Origin: Pestalotiopsis fici W106-1
Taxonomy: Eukaryota > Ascomycota > Sordariomycetes > Amphisphaeriales > Sporocadaceae
Direction of reading: 5' to 3'
NCBI RefSeq assembly: GCF_000516985.1
Contig: NW_006917100.1
Coordinates: forward strand, 62,001-126,000
DNA: 64,000 nucleotides
Shown here: positions 37,097-48,701 of the stretch, in pieces
Layout: every line of letters starts with the position of its first letter
Position numbering within the stretch: position 1 is the stretch's first letter
The notes under the pieces: generated by a model
Database searches by the model: none
Told to the model about the DNA's origin: nothing
The model's input: the letters and a program-made list of their open reading frames with translations, nothing else
Made by a program: the position numbers and the translations under genes

Positions 37097-37712
37097 TTAA
37101 AGGCCCTGGGGGTCGGTGCATAGGACATCCTGGCCGAGCTGATGATGTATTAGCTTTTGGCGGTAAACCCAGTTGCAATCTATCTTGGGCAACTTACCAC
37201 GGGGATGACACAGCAGCGAGCCGTCTTGCCAACAGTAGCGCAACTGGCGGCAAAGTCATCAGCGCTGGTGGGGATGGTCCCGGCTGTTGCATTTGGATGT
37301 CAGCTCTTCTTTCTTTACAGTCACCTCATGTACAGTTTGCAAGAGACTCACGGTTCTCGCAGTCGAGGTCTGCGATTCCGCCAACATCAGTAGCGCAGCA
37401 CTGGGCGTTGGTGTAGAGAGCACCGGGGGTGCAAGCGACGTAGTCGGAGCCACCGTCGTCACCGCCACCGTCACCGCCACCGTCACCACCGCCTCCGGAG
37501 CTAATATCGTGAAAATCAGGTCAGCTTCAAAAAAGATCTAAAAAGTCCAGTGTGTGCTGGTACAATGTCGAGGACAGTACGAACCCGCCATCACCATCAC
37601 CGCCGCCCTCACCGCCGCCGCCGCCCTCATCGCCGCCACCTCCACGGACCTGGAGTGGCTTGGCAATGGCCAGAGTGGCGCCAAGGAGAAGAAGGAGCGC
37701 TTTAAGCTGCAT
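37097..37712 (-). CDS. Class II hydrophobin with glycine-rich leader
   Basis: A 134-residue protein in four minus-strand exons: 37585-37712, 37352-37500, 37198-37283 and 37097-37138. The start is the ATG of MQLKALLLLLGATLAIA, a clear signal peptide. Next comes a run of about 40 residues made almost only of Gly and Asp/Glu, split by the first intron. The hydrophobin core follows with exactly eight cysteines in class II order: CTPG, QCC, DCEN, SCATV, RCC and LC, between YVACTPGALYT and the terminal DPQGL. Class II hydrophobins are secreted, form amphipathic films on hyphae and spores, and are highly expressed. A Gly/Asp-rich leader of this length is uncommon but known from some cerato-ulmin-like and Trichoderma proteins. 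A TATA box lies about 140 bases upstream. Confidence 0.9.
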
Positions 37713-37849
37713 ATTGAAGAAAAGGGTCTTCAAGCTGGTTTCTTGGAGTCTGGTTGTTTGGTCGTGAATGAATGGAGAAGAGTGAATGAAGTGCTTGAGT
37801 GCTGCTGCTGATCAGAGGAGAGATGAAAAATGATGAGGGAAACCCACCT

Positions 37850-37856
37850 CTTTATA
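37850..37856 (-). promoter_or_regulatory. TATA box of the hydrophobin gene
   Basis: On the minus strand the heptamer reads TATAAAG, about 140 bases before the hydrophobin start codon. The spacing is usual for a strongly expressed fungal gene with a short 5' UTR. Confidence 0.6.
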
Positions 37857-40800
37857 CTTGGAATCTTGACGATGATCCAATCGTTTTCACACAAATGGGA
37901 CCTGATATAGAGGAGTTTCACTTGGGTCAATGCCTGACCTTGGCTTGAGAGTAGACTCGTTCATGATCGAGCATGGAGGACTTCCAGGATAGTCACTGGC
38001 TGCGAATCTAGCCACAGAGTTACACGGCATGTTGAAAAGTATAGCCCAGATCTCGAAATTGGGGAGAAATCGATTGTATCATGCTCATTTCGAGGGGGTT
38101 TGACAAATTTTTGGTCACCTTTGGCTCCATTTGAGCAAGACCTCCGGCACTACTTGCAAAAGATTTCGCCCAAATCAGGAATTCAAAATCATGACCGCGG
38201 TCTATATGGTCTCTGATATCGTTGACTGGTCCTAGGATGAGGAATGCTGCATGAGACTATTTGCGTATGTGTAGCCTTACATGTAAGTTGTAACATCATG
38301 TTCATGGGTCCAGGTGCTCCTTTGCTCTGAGACGTCTGCCACAACGTGTCTCTGTGCACAGGCACACCCGAAGTTGAGGGTGTGATCAAAGAAATTGGAT
38401 ACCAATACGGGCACCAACAATTCAGGCATTTTCGATGGTGATACTATTCACGTAGGTAAGCCTGAGTATCGAAAGCAATAGCCAATGCCGAAATCTTTCT
38501 CACTGCCGTGAACTATGCATGTAGTTTCATTTTGCCAAGACTGTTGCTGTGACACTCGTTTACAATTATATTGATATGTGCCAAATGAGACCTACAGGTC
38601 ACGGCAAGCCACAATACAACATGTTGTCATCCCTCTGAATGCTTTGTTGTTTCTGTTGGTCATCGTGCCGCGGCTGGCACAAGATAATTCCTATCATTGG
38701 TCTGTGCCTACACACTGTTGTAGCTTCTATTCAAAGCTAGCTTTTTACTTAAGAATTATAGGTTTGATGGAACGAAACTTTGTACGACATGATTATCAGT
38801 GGTTCGCAGCATAGCCGAACCTGTTGTCAGAATTGGTTAGTATGTTGTGATCCAACCGTCTCGCACTCAGTGGCCACTTGTCTATATTTGGCACAAGGTT
38901 AAAGTTACTTGAATCCAGTTTCTGCCAACACCTGAACTTTTTGCAATTCGCCCGGATAAATGGGGCCCACGTGGATCAATTTGCGCCATTGGGACGGGAG
39001 AGTTAATTGTACCTGATCAACATTCTCATCTACGGCACCTTCTTTTCGAGCTAGCCGTTATAGGATTATCAGCAAGAAGAGGTAAAACAATTGGCTAATA
39101 GCAGTGGTATACATATATGGTGCTTTTACATGGACGCCGTTTGGCCAATCCCATATACTAATACAATCCGGAATGATGTTTCCAGCATGGACAAGGTTTC
39201 CCAATACAGTTATCGAATCGTAGCCTGTGTTTGATTCGAAAGAACAAGATGCCTCTACATATCGACGTTCCAGACCATGACATACAAAAAGGTGCAAGGC
39301 TTTTCGTTATAGCGGAACTTCTTGGTCTCTGCACCAATCGAATTTTTGTCTACATCTGTCATAGACACACTATGAATATGCTTAATGATACCTTGCTTAA
39401 CCCATACCCCGTACAGAATTGGATGAGGTCCAGACTCAGCTAGCGAAGCTGGGCATGCCTCACCCAGGGCTATGGATCGACAGGGGAGAGGCATTGGTCG
39501 ACTTGATGCTACATCGGGGGCGAGGCGATTGCAGTGAGGGGTATGCAGTCATCATTCGAGGCTGCAAGGATCAATTCTCTGAGAGGCCCCTGGGAAGTAT
39601 GCATCCTAATGAGACTTCTTGATGAATGATAGTGGTATGCTATGTATGGACGGATCGCGAGTGTCCAGCAATAGGACCAGAGGCCTGAAGGTCTGCATCA
39701 GTCCCTTAATGTCATGCAGGATACCGACTGTACTCTACAGAACGTAAGATATGCTTTCAACATGCACAAGATCAATGTACCCAAAGCAAGTACTTGGAGG
39801 GCACATGTACAAGCTGGTGACAAGAAACTACTATGTAGATAGCCATGCTATTCAGCAACGGTTCGTCATAAGCGACTTTCGAGAAACAAGCAAAGCGAAA
39901 ACTGTTGTTCCTTGATCGGTCGCGACCTATCACTCTTTGAAGCAACCTTACCGAGGATCGATCGATCGAGACAGTTCCATTGACCAATACCTGCAACTCA
40001 GCCGCAGAAGTGCCGCTTTGGGAGTGGAGGGAAGCGTTTGCACAGGGCTTGGCGTGTGCCATGGGGTGGTAATGTGCATCGGACTTTACTGCAACCTACA
40101 TAGGCGGTACTAAATAGACTCAAGCCCTCTGGACCTAGTTTCAACGGCTTTTTGTGCTTACTCCTTGGAGGTGGTGCGGGTTGGTGGCTAGCCTAATTTC
40201 AACTGCAAGCCAAGAGTTCATCCGGAGGTTCTCGCACCGGTGAACATCTGCGATGGCCATTGATGTCCATTGGACTGTGGGTGGGGTTGTGTATGGCATT
40301 CCAGAATAGCATCACGGGGACGACCGAAAGCTGAACGCATGATGACGTTATGCGCATGTATACCTATGAATGCTCCAAATGGAATTCTTTGAGTCTCTTC
40401 TCGACGCAGCCATCGTGATGTTTTCCAGCATCTTCCTTGCGTTTCTGTAGGTAAGCAGTCAGCTGGTGAGAGGCCCTCACAGACCATAGGCACCAAGGCA
40501 GGCAGGTAGCCTTTTAAGCTTCAATGTTGACAGCGGACATATAACCGGAATTGGAGTATGGGCTCACTCCTGATCCGATCAGTGCATCTTTCCAATTGCA
40601 GAGCCAAAGGACAGAAAGTCCTGACCGACTGGCAGTCTTTTCAAAGGGGGCGGATGTCGGTCATTAGGCGCCGTTGAACCAATAAAGCCACCAACGCAAT
40701 AACAAGGATAAAACCTGGGGTAATGCATGGCCAAGCGAGCCAAACAGCGTTGTTCGCCCAAAGCGTCGGCGGCTTACCAGGTAGCAATAAAAATACAACA

Positions 40801-41695
40801 TTGAATACCAATGGATTCGCGGGGTATTTGGACATGTCTTTTGGTCAAACACTCACCTCCAACTTCTACATCTACAGTCATCTGCATGATTACCGAATGG
40901 TGTCTTCCACTGCATAATGTCTGTAGGCGGTTGCCGAAATAGTATCTCTTCTTCTTTTTTCCCTCCAATACTATACAAAAACATTCTCCGAAAAGGTCCT
41001 TGGCGCATTTCTTGAGTCATTATCCGCTTTAGGGAAATGGAGGTGCAGCGCAAGCCAGGTACTAGGCAGGCATTATTGCGGCCCACATTGAAACCTCCAA
41101 CATGACAACATGAATGAACAAACCCGATTTTAATATTACAGCTTGAAGAGTGGTTTCAGCTTTCACTACTATATGGGCAGGTTTTCGTAAAGCCAGCCAC
41201 GGCATCGAATAATCCTGTGGCAATAACCCAAACCATGTCACGTTTGATGATTGCATCAAGATGAAGTTCTAGCTCCGACTTTAAATTTCAGAACACTCAA
41301 AAATTGAAAATCCGTTTATAGACCTTGAGACACCATCGGTGGAATGACAAGGTCAAAGCTATGCCTCGGCTCTTCAGCGCCACAGAATGCAGGATGTTGA
41401 GATTGAAAAGTTGGCATTATATAGGTCATAGGGCTCGTCTCAGGCTGTACTCGAGTTTCACAACGTATGAAAATCGTACGTTGGTTCTTGAGAAACATGT
41501 ACCCCAAAACTTTATGGTAAACTGGGCTGCATGCGGCCTCCGACAAGTCTACATGCAGTTATGTTGATGAAAATGCCCACAAGAGTACCTCTGACATCAG
41601 CCAAGATCTTCCATGGAGTTAAGTAATGAAAAGTGAAGCTGAGAAATCAAGCTGAAGTCGGGTGTCTACAACATTCAAGACCTCATCTGCTCATA
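37857..41695. other. Gene-free stretch of about 3.8 kb
   Basis: Only short, overlapping open frames on both strands, none with family features. No transposon termini or long repeats were recognised. It separates the conserved block on the left from the decayed block on the right. Confidence 0.5.
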
Positions 41696-43580
41696 CTAGG
41701 AGATACGAATTTGATATTGCGGGATCCCGTCCTGCTTTGTGAGATTGCTTCCCCTCTCCGGCCATAATATACCGTCACGAGGGAAGCAATCGATTCCATC
41801 AAGTGGGACTTCCCTCTTGGTTCGCATGACTTGACGCCAGAATTGATCCAGCCCAAGCACTGTAGGCAGCCGCCCACGGTTCGTGTAGCTTTCGCTTTCT
41901 TCTCTTACAGTGAAGGTTCCGCAACGACGAGATACGCCTTTCTCCCCTGCTTGCAATATCAAGCCGTGCATTGCCTCGCGCCTTGTATAAATAACAGAGG
42001 GCTTCCAGTGCACAAATTCCTGAATTTGGTATACAGGCATGAACATCAAGTTACTGGCTTCGTGCGGCTTGGTATCATCACAACCGTCCCATGTTATTTT
42101 CACTTCCACGTCAGCCGTGGGAGCCGTGGAACCCGGTCCGGCAGCAGTAGATACTGCTTCATCACTCTGTAGAACTGCTTCCCAGTATTCCTCCTACACA
42201 GGATTGAAACGTAGACTAAGCGGTTGGGACTCAAAAATCGTGGCTGGGACTAGGTGACAGCTGACATGAAGCGTTGCACTGCTGGTATGGCCTGAGTTCT
42301 CGGCCGCCGAAGTGCCAGGTTCAATGCTCAGGACATCGCATAGATACTGCTTGTTCAGATCTCCGGCCTGTGGTCCCTCGCCAGTCTCGTCGCGCTCAAT
42401 CAGTTCCCATTGGGGCATCATGTTTACCGGGCTGCTGATAGATGCCCACGACCAAGTCGGGGCGATGGGTGTTTCTGGTCTTGTCGACTTGCTTTCTTCA
42501 GTGACTTTCCAACAAAGTTGGCTTTGAAGATTCTTCAAAAACATGCCAGCCACATAGGGCCAGCCACATACTCTCTTGATCCGGGAGCCGACCCCGTACA
42601 GAGCAATAAGTCTGTCTGTCGGTTTTGTAATGCCGGTTGCGGTGAATGCATTGACGACAGGCCGCCAAATCTGTGCGAGGGCTTGTCCAGGTATTTCTTC
42701 CTGTTGTGCATTGCGCATTGCTGAATCAAGAGATACACGGACGGGTCTCGTCTGACTGCTCAAAAGACTCCCATAGCCTCGAGGGAATGCTTCGGATGCA
42801 AGGAGTGTTGAAATAGGAGCCCAGCCTCCTTCATTTCGGGCTTCATGCTCCACTATAGACTATATACATATACCTTTCTCTACTCCCATAGATACGTACA
42901 GATACTCAACCAACTAATCAATCACTTCACTCACCATAACCTCGTTCATCTCAACAAGGAGGTCATTGCACTCCCAAACGAGTTGTCCCTGGGTATAGTG
43001 AAGGTTGTGCGGCGATAGTAGACGTTCTTGCACGATCCAAGCTCTGTGATTCAATGGCTCGCTCTGAAAGCGTTTCCATCAATGCGTGGCGTTCGTGAGG
43101 TAGAATTCGACGCCATCGTGTTGCTCATTGAACTTATACTTGATTGGTTTCAACTCGTCACAATTCTGTGAGCTGAAACACCCCCCAAATGTGTTGGAGG
43201 AAGAGGTAGCTCCTATATTGCATGATGAGTTGCCGTATACCTGAGACATCTGCACGGATTCGTTTTGCCAGTCTTCGGGCGAATCTTTGATGATGCAGAG
43301 ACTGTCGATCCAGACGAAGCTTATGCCCAATTCAAGGGCTACCTCAGCAGCATCGCGGAAGGTTTTTCCAAAGAAATCTGGGGGAATAGAAGTTTTCAAT
43401 GCTTTAATGTTGTTCATTTTCAACTGCCCAGGTACAGTGCCTCCCCAGCAGTGACTCAACGTCGCGTACTCGACGCCTGGGGGAAGACTGGATTCTGTAC
43501 ACAGGCTCACCGATTCGCTGCATCTGTCGAGCCGTAAAAGTCTCGCCGGGCGAGAGTTTTGGTCAATAGACGCTCAGTGA
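41696..43580 (-). pseudogene. HET-domain (heterokaryon incompatibility) gene, broken by two stops
   Basis: Three frame-consistent segments make one HET protein. The first (about 43082-43560) has the HET core: PPGVEYATLSHCWGG, FRDAAEVALELGISFVWIDSLCI and YGNSSCNIGAT. The core continues past a TGA at 43079-43081 into PLNHRAWIVQERLLSPHNLHY, a diagnostic HET motif that cannot be dropped by splicing. A GT..AG intron (42860-42934) leads to a segment with WAPIS, DRLIALYGVG and PTWSWASI, which ends at a TAG (42194-42196). The frame then continues without shift to 41696 with KITWDGCDD and GLILQAGEKGVSRRCGTFTV. Both stops lie between conserved blocks, so the gene is probably inactive. The N-terminal start is not resolved. 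HET proteins trigger cell death on non-self recognition after hyphal fusion. Confidence 0.75.
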
Positions 43581-44757
43581 TCATGCTCACGCCTACAAGT
43601 CTCCAACTAAGTTCGAGCCTGGTTGAAGCTTGCCTCGAACCTGGTATTGCCGATCATTCGACCATCTTCCACAATGAGAGGATTGATTTCTGCCAAAATA
43701 ATCAGTGAAAGGTCACATAATGTTTGCACGCTGCCATGTTACCTTCAGGGGGTTTCAAAGAATAGGTGGAGTCTTGTTTCGCCCCAATAATAAACCCCAG
43801 GGGTCATTCTTCGCGTCCAGGAGGACTGGGAGTCTCAATTTCCCTGATACATTTCCATCGTACCCAGGAAAGTTCGATCAACCGAGTAAACTCAACTACA
43901 ACGGGCTCTTTCGGACGAAAGATGAGCTTCAGCATGCTTTGTGCATGGGATGTCCTCGCTGTCATTTCATCTTTAGACGGCTTGAAATTGTGTACCGGAT
44001 CTCTCGAACTAGGCACACCGGAGTTCGTCGTGTGCAATCATGTCAAGCTGACGGAGAATGGTAATGCCTTGGGTGCGCAAATCGTCTCTTCCCTGAATAC
44101 GGGTAAAAGCACGCTGCTGAGTATTGTGTTCCACTTGACGTCTTTCAATAAGAGAACTTTTTGGTTGTCTTGGTTCCCTTTCTGTGCCTGATTGCATTGA
44201 AACCCTGCCATGGATCAGTTAGCGCGCACCAATGATGTTGGGGCCATTATGAAGTCGGGATTTATATTTTTTAGGGCCCNNNNNNNNNNNNNNNNNNNNN
44301 NNNNNNNNNNNNNNNNNNNNNNNNNNNNNNNNNNNNNNNNNNNNNNNNNNNNNNNNNNNNNNNNNNNNNNNNNNNNNNNGGGGGGGGGGGGCGGTGTTTC
44401 TCCTCACAGCACTCCCCTGGCCTTGACCTCACGTTGGCAATAATGGGGCAAGTCCTTCAGACGTGGTTCTTTGTTTACTCAATTCGCATTGACATGAGTG
44501 CGGGGCTTTTTTGCGACTTGACAACCCCTCACTGGAAAGATACAAGTTGGTGATCAAAGTCGTATCTGTAGGATTGAGGCGCAGCATATCATGAAGACAT
44601 AACGGGTCTAGACATAACTAAGCAGGTCAAGGATGGACGTAAGAGAGATATCTACACTTACAAAATCTCGCCCAGACTCCTCGATCTGTCAGAGCATCTG
44701 GACACAATCCACGCCTCCTTCCTCTCTTCACATACGCCTTCAGTAATCGAGCCCATC
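43581..44757. other. Intergenic region with scaffold gap
   Basis: It may contain the unrecognised 5' end of the HET pseudogene on the minus strand (an open frame at 43804-44037 is the best candidate, but without family features). It also includes the N gap. Confidence 0.45.
44280..44379. other. Assembly gap (100 N)
   Basis: Exactly 100 N, the usual filler for a gap of unknown size. It is flanked by GGGCCC on the left and a run of 12 G on the right, so the break probably lies in a G-homopolymer that was hard to sequence. Confidence 0.98.
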
Positions 44758-45984
44758 ATGCCAGGTGATCATGTCATTATTGTTGGTGCCGGGCTGGGTG
44801 GCCTAGCCTTAGCACAGGGCCTCAAGAAGCACGGGATTGATTTCACCATCTTCGAGGCGGACGAGGATGTCAATACCCGTACACAGGGTTATCGTATCAA
44901 AATATTCCCAGATACAGTCCCTGACTTGCAGTATCTCGTTACCCCAGAGGTATTCGATGAATTCGTGGCTACCTCGGCCGAAACGGTCATGATAGAGACG
45001 GCCATCAACGCTATTAGTGGTCAACCAACTGCCAGGCGTGCTCTTCGGGGTCCCAAGCCATACACGGTCGACCGTGGATTCATGCGCAAAGTACTCCTTC
45101 GCGGGCTTGAAGAACATATCCAGTGGGGCAAAAAGGCTATTAATTACTATATCGACGAGACTAGCTCTACCCCCATCACCGTCTACTTTAACGACGGAAG
45201 TTCGGCCTCGGGCAATCTCCTGGTTGGTGCTGATGGAAATCACTCATCAATTCGCAAGCAACTCGTGCCCCAACATGAGATCTTCGACGCTCAAGGTATC
45301 TGTCTCTATGGGCGCACCTACCTGACATCCGAGCTATCGGAAAAGCTCCATCCCGGCCTTCAACAGGGCTTGAATGTTGTCAGAGATACAGCACCACCCA
45401 TCCAGCAAATCATCTTCGACTCGGAACTGCCCATTAGTATGTTCGTCGAGCGCCTACATTTTCTTGAACGTAATTCCAGTCATCCCGAACTTCCAGAGGA
45501 CTACATGTACTGGTCTATGCTGATTCCGGCCAAATTGCTTGGGTTCACCGAAGCCTTGGTTTCCAATACGTACAATTCCAACACGGCCAGACAGCTGGCC
45601 ACCCTACTCACGAGTGAGTGGCACGATTCAATTCGGTGCCTTATCGAGCTTCAGGATGAGTCCTTCGCCACCAAACTACGCATCATCTCCTCATCCTTAC
45701 CTCTGTCGGAGTGGGAGTCATCCCCGTATGTGACTCTTGTTGGCGACTCCATTCATGTCATGTCACCCGCCGGGGGTGTCGGGGCTGCGACGGCGGTAAA
45801 GGACGCCTTTGTGCTGACCAAGGCCTTGACTGGCGCCCAAGGTATCTCGTTGGCTAGTGTCAAAGCATACGAGGCCGAGATGCGCACAACAGCCAAGATA
45901 GCTGTCGAACGGAGCTTCCGCGGAGGCAAGCTTCTATACGGCCAGCCGCCGGTTGAGAATTGTCCAAGGATATCGGACATTTAA
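44758..45984 (+). CDS. FAD-dependent monooxygenase (aromatic hydroxylase-like)
   Basis: A 408-residue intronless protein with no disruption. The N-terminal Rossmann motif is VIIVGAGLGGLALAQGL (GxGxxG at residues 10-15), followed by the acidic FEAD residue that binds ribose. The DG motif is LLVGADGNHSSIRKQL (Asp159) and the GD motif is VTLVGDSIHVMSPAGGVGAATAVKDA (Asp330). This is the PF01494-type layout of salicylate hydroxylase and related enzymes that hydroxylate or epoxidise small molecules with NAD(P)H and O2. There is no signal peptide and no C-terminal membrane anchor. It lies between a broken HET gene and a broken GMC oxidoreductase. Intactness in a decayed area suggests selection or recent arrival, but this is inference. 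The substrate is unknown. Confidence 0.85.
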   Translation: MPGDHVIIVGAGLGGLALAQGLKKHGIDFTIFEADEDVNTRTQGYRIKIFPDTVPDLQYLVTPEVFDEFVATSAETVMIETAINAISGQPTARRALRGPKPYTVDRGFMRKVLLRGLEEHIQWGKKAINYYIDETSSTPITVYFNDGSSASGNLLVGADGNHSSIRKQLVPQHEIFDAQGICLYGRTYLTSELSEKLHPGLQQGLNVVRDTAPPIQQIIFDSELPISMFVERLHFLERNSSHPELPEDYMYWSMLIPAKLLGFTEALVSNTYNSNTARQLATLLTSEWHDSIRCLIELQDESFATKLRIISSSLPLSEWESSPYVTLVGDSIHVMSPAGGVGAATAVKDAFVLTKALTGAQGISLASVKAYEAEMRTTAKIAVERSFRGGKLLYGQPPVENCPRISDI

Positions 45985-46798
45985 GTCTACACTGCCACAG
46001 GCTCTTGCAATGATGAAAGTTTCTAGCAAATGCCTCCGCCAGATATGGGACAGATTGTGGACGACTGAAATCAAGGGCTCCGTATGATTGAACTATGAAT
46101 TAATTCTAATAGATGTTTTTTTCGCCATCACATTGGACCATTGGTTCCACGTACCGAAACGGACAGTCCTATGATGATAAATGGCTACGCTTATCGCTTA
46201 CTGATGCGCTGTGAGATGTACTGTTTGTCTTTTTCAGACTTTGATGCTACTCTGGCTGAAAATTTACAAAACGGATATCATGGTATCTTGCTAGTACTAT
46301 AAATCATAGCAACACCAGCCAGCAAAATGCCATCTCTTCCATAACATGATATTACGCTGACCTACAAGGTGTTGGCCAACATGAAACTGGCATTGGTAGT
46401 TGAAAAATAGACCTTTGTGATCGGTTGCGCACGAACGCTTGGCCTCGAATAATACCTTCGAGAACATCATTGTAGTTCAACTAGATTTCACCTCTTTTTT
46501 TTTTTATTTTTTTAAAACTCTCGCGAAACTGCCAAGAAACACAGCCTTGGAGATGAAAGCAGCACAGAGTCACAGTTGGCTATTCTTTTGTTGAAGTAAA
46601 CACTATCTACATCTCGAATTGTGCCACGCTTTCCTGTGAATAGCAATCGTTCAGAGGATGTGAGTGGGAATTTGGGACAAAAGAGATTAACTCAAGGAAA
46701 TGCAGCGCCAGGTAAAATGAGTGTAATGCTAATATGGATCAGACCAGAGTCTTGCTACGGATTTGCTCCATCGACATGTCAACTTGACTACTTCTCCC
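45985..46798. other. Intergenic region
   Basis: About 800 bases with a T-rich run near 46494-46513; no supported gene. Confidence 0.5.
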
Positions 46799-48701
46799 CT
46801 AGTCCCCTCTCTTGATGTCATCAGCGATCTTCTCGGCCAGTGCATAGACCGTGCTCATCGGGTGTCCGGGAGGGAGGAGAGCAAAAGAACTGGCGTCTAT
46901 CACTCTCAAGCCCTTCACGCCAATAACCCTCGCTTTAGTGTCAACAACGGCATCGGGGTCATCGGTCTTGCCCATGCGGCACGTAGTAGACGCGTGAAAT
47001 ACTGGAACCAGTGAGTTGCGGATCTGCTCAAGAATCTGCTCATCTGTCTCTACACCGGGTCCTGGATAGATTTCGGCTTCCTGGACATCGTCGGCCAAGA
47101 TGATCTGAAGAGCCTTGGTCTTAAAAACCCTCCCGGACTCTCTTATATCCAGCGACAGCGATCTCGGCATCAATAGGGTCCGCCATCCAGTTAGGGTCAA
47201 TGACAGGGGGATCGCTGGCTTTGGAAGTCTTGATGGTCACGCTTCCACGAGATCTGGGCGCGGCTGGGGACACAACTATGCTAACATAGTTTCCAGGTTC
47301 TTTGGCGTATTCCTCATGAAGACGGAGCAATGGAGAAGAATATTGACCAAAGTAAGCATCGACCGCAAGATATTCGATATCGGGGCAAGATTCAGGCATC
47401 TTTTCAAGATACGCCTTGGCGTCCGTGGAGACCATATCTTGAGGTAATTTCTCCTAAGCCATGAAATCGACTCCTTGACTCGTGAGAGGACCTTTCGCGT
47501 TCCTGAAGTAGTTGTCCAAAAGGGGCATCGGGTTAGCGAGCTCGCTTACAAGTGTCGCAACCTTCACACGGTAGGAGGGACCAAACATGGCATGATCGCT
47601 CAGGTTTTTCCCGACGCCTGGCCGGTCAGCAATGACTGAAATGTTCAGGCCTTCCAAAGTCGGTGCCGGACCGACGCCAGAGACCATAAGGAGCTGTGGA
47701 GATTTGAAGGCCCCGGCAGATAGGATGACCCCCTTTCTGGCTCTGAGGAATAGTTCTTAATCAATATCGACGCCTACAGCTCGTTTATCAGAATCGAATA
47801 CGATCTTTTGGACAGCAGTCTTGCGGAAAACCTTCAGATTCGGCCGAGCTTGGCAGGTCTCTAGAAAGGCTGCTTGAGATGAGCAGCGAACTGCCGTGTT
47901 CGGGTCAAGGGTCAAGAGACAGAACTGTGATCCTTTCAGTTCGCCACTGCTGAAATCAGCTGCATTAGGGATCCCCATCTCGCTGAACGCAGATCCTAGA
48001 TGCGTGGAAAAAGGCCGCGGATCGAGTGGGTAAGTAAGATGCAGAGGTCCTCCCTTGGGTCCCGGGGCATCAGAACCACCATGAACACTCGCATTTGGTT
48101 GCGGGATCGGACCACTGAATGTGCAGCTCTTCTGATAGTATGGTAAAAATCGGTCGTAGGTGAATGATTTGTCTCCAACCATGCCCGCCCACGTTTGAAG
48201 TGATCCTTTGTCGGGACGCTGGTAGATCACTAGATCATATCAAATCAGTGGATGTTCTATTTGAAAACTGCATGCATACAACAAGTAATGACAGGCGCAT
48301 GCGATAAAAGACGCGAGCTCGCATTTCATAACATAACTTACTGCTATTTCTCGCGGAACTGCAATCATAATTAGTCATATGAAGGTACAGCGCGTTTGTG
48401 GATAAAGCTACCTGCCACCCAAGCATTTCCCACTGGCATAATGCAACTGCCTTTGATTGGCACCACCCTGCGGAGAGGTGACAAGACCCCAGTCTATTGA
48501 GGGATGGATATCGCTGGGAGAAGTTCCTGTGAATGAACCACCGCTCATTGGCGTTGACAATAGGAGTGGCATGTCGATCTGGTAGAAGTTCCCGGCTTCG
48601 ATGACAGCGACCGAGTACTCGGGTTCCTCGGAAAGACGAGCTGCCAAGGTAAGACCAGCGGTTCCACCGCCAATGATAACGTAGTCATATTCAGCACCCA
48701 T
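46799..48701 (-). pseudogene. GMC (glucose-methanol-choline) oxidoreductase pseudogene
   Basis: The start MGAEYDYVIIGGGTAGLTLAARL is a standard FAD-binding GMC N terminus without a signal peptide. Three exons join well at the 5' end: 48412-48701, a 17-base micro-exon 48342-48358, and a large exon from 48229. Together they build the conserved GGSSARN and YQRPDKGSLQTWA segments. The large exon is broken by a TAA (47757-47759) just before ELFLRARKGVILSAGAFKSP, by a TAG (47454-47456) before EKLPQDM, and by a one-base frame change near 47128-47134. The C terminus with VFHASTTCRMG and PGHPMSTVYALAEKIA is still recognisable. Such enzymes oxidise alcohols in secondary metabolism or lignin-related pathways. 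Several independent lesions make function unlikely. Confidence 0.85.

Noticed and set aside
43804..44037. Minus-strand frame as the first exon of the HET gene
   Set aside because: Position fits, but no family motif and no clear splice connection to the HET core.
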